Shown: piece after piece, positions 5,156 through 5,756 of the stretch | How positions within the stretch are numbered: position 1 is the first letter of the stretch | How the letters are laid out: every line of letters starts with the position of its first letter | DNA from: an uncultured Bdellovibrio sp. | GTDB taxonomy: Bacteria > Bdellovibrionota > Bdellovibrionia > Bdellovibrionales > Bdellovibrionaceae | Length of the DNA stretch: 5,756 nt | Assembly: GCA_946480995.1 (NCBI GenBank) | Contig: CAMLMF010000191.1 | Coordinates: forward strand, 1-5,756 | Direction: 5' to 3' | Notes under the pieces: model-generated | Told to the model about the DNA's origin: nothing | Seen by the model: the letters and a program-made list of their open reading frames with translations, nothing else | Databases searched by the model: none | Translations under genes and position numbers: made by a program

Positions 5156-5756
5156 ATGGATCAAATCATTGTTAAGAACACTTCGGGCCTGGACACGGAA
5201 TCGTACGAAATTTTACCCGAGTTGCCATTAGACAAACAAGGCTTCGCAACGCCTGAGCCGGTGAAAAATCTGGCGTATTATAATCGCAAGCTGACGCCCC
5301 TGCTGCCTGCTCATTTTTTTGAAAGAACACCTGCGCGCACTTTGTACGCGCCGTTCTTTTTGGCGCTGAATATTCTTTTAGTTTTTGCCGTACTTAGTTT
5401 GGACCTGCACTGGTCATTAAAAATTTTCGCAGGTGTTTTGATTGGACAATTTAACGCGGGTCTGGCGTTTATTTCCCACGAAACCTCCCATGGCCAGCAT
5501 CTTTCTAAAAAAAGCGCCCAGGATCTTTTCGTGCTTTTTGCGTTTTCTCCGTTCATGGTGTCACCCACTTATTGGCGCTTTTGGCACAATCGCCTGCATC
5601 ACGGAAATACTCAGTATATTCTAAAAGATCCCGACGCATTTCCGAATATGACCGTGTATCGCCAGTCTAAATTTATGCAAAGACTGATTGATTGGACACC
5701 GGGTTCACGCACGATCCGCAGTTATTTTTATTTCTTTTTCTGGTTTTCATTGCAGG
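5156..5756 (+). CDS. Membrane fatty-acid desaturase family protein (partial, 3' end off window)
   Basis: The frame starts at ATG 5156 and stays open for 200 codons to the window edge. It shows the first two histidine boxes of membrane di-iron fatty-acid desaturases: HETSH at residues 108-112 and HNRLHH at 144-149. These residues, with a third His box expected beyond the edge, ligate the iron pair that inserts double bonds (or hydroxyl groups) into acyl chains using oxygen and an electron donor. Hydrophobic stretches at about 65-82 and 87-106 lie before the first box, 122-137 lies between the boxes, and another begins at about 189, as in this family. The 50-residue N-terminus is polar and likely cytoplasmic. 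AAGAG about 4 nt before the ATG is a modest ribosome-binding site. The position of the double bond, and whether the substrate is a phospholipid, acyl-CoA, carotenoid or sphingolipid, cannot be read from this part. A related hydroxylase is possible. Confidence 0.88.
   Translation, partial: MDQIIVKNTSGLDTESYEILPELPLDKQGFATPEPVKNLAYYNRKLTPLLPAHFFERTPARTLYAPFFLALNILLVFAVLSLDLHWSLKIFAGVLIGQFNAGLAFISHETSHGQHLSKKSAQDLFVLFAFSPFMVSPTYWRFWHNRLHHGNTQYILKDPDAFPNMTVYRQSKFMQRLIDWTPGSRTIRSYFYFFFWFSLQ

Noticed and set aside
5311..5624. Minus-strand frame 5311-5568 and plus-strand frame 5442-5624
   Set aside because: Both overlap the desaturase, whose frame contains the two histidine boxes.

Overview
The window looks like chromosomal DNA from a predatory delta-type bacterium, most likely Bdellovibrio or a close relative (Bdellovibrionota). 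The strongest clue is a lipoprotein whose signal peptide ends in FQNCSPGGF, a lipobox style I associate with that group. Moderate GC content and a probable SNF2-type helicase with a zinc finger fit but do not prove it. No mobile element, CRISPR array, tRNA or rRNA was seen.

Layout from left to right. (1) A minus-strand gene starts with TTG at 1461 and runs off the left edge. Only its first 487 codons are present, and they resemble the N-terminal, SWIM-type zinc-finger part of bacterial SNF2/Rad54 helicases. (2) A 126-bp divergent spacer separates it from a clear TruC-type tRNA pseudouridine synthase on the plus strand (1588-2286). (3) An unrecognised, mostly helical 284-residue cytoplasmic protein follows on the plus strand (2366-3220). 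It lacks a ribosome-binding site and may be leaderless. (4) It converges, with only 8 bp between stop codons, on a small GlsB/YeaQ-type membrane protein on the minus strand (3229-3519). A hairpin covers that gene's Shine-Dalgarno sequence and reaches into its start codon. (5) A 413-residue secreted lipoprotein of unknown function lies upstream on the same strand (3583-4824). (6) A 331-bp gene-poor region (4825-5155) holds a possible 25-codon ORF with a good ribosome-binding site and two abutting hairpins. (7) A membrane fatty-acid desaturase starts at 5156 and runs off the right edge after 200 codons, with the first two histidine boxes present.

The genes do not form one obvious pathway. They read as separate housekeeping and envelope units: tRNA modification, a DNA-translocase-like protein, a stress membrane protein, a surface lipoprotein and membrane-lipid desaturation. 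I see no complete undescribed multi-gene system. The most useful leads are regulatory: the sequestered ribosome-binding site of the GlsB-like gene, the possible leaderless promoter of the unknown gene, and the leader region of the desaturase.
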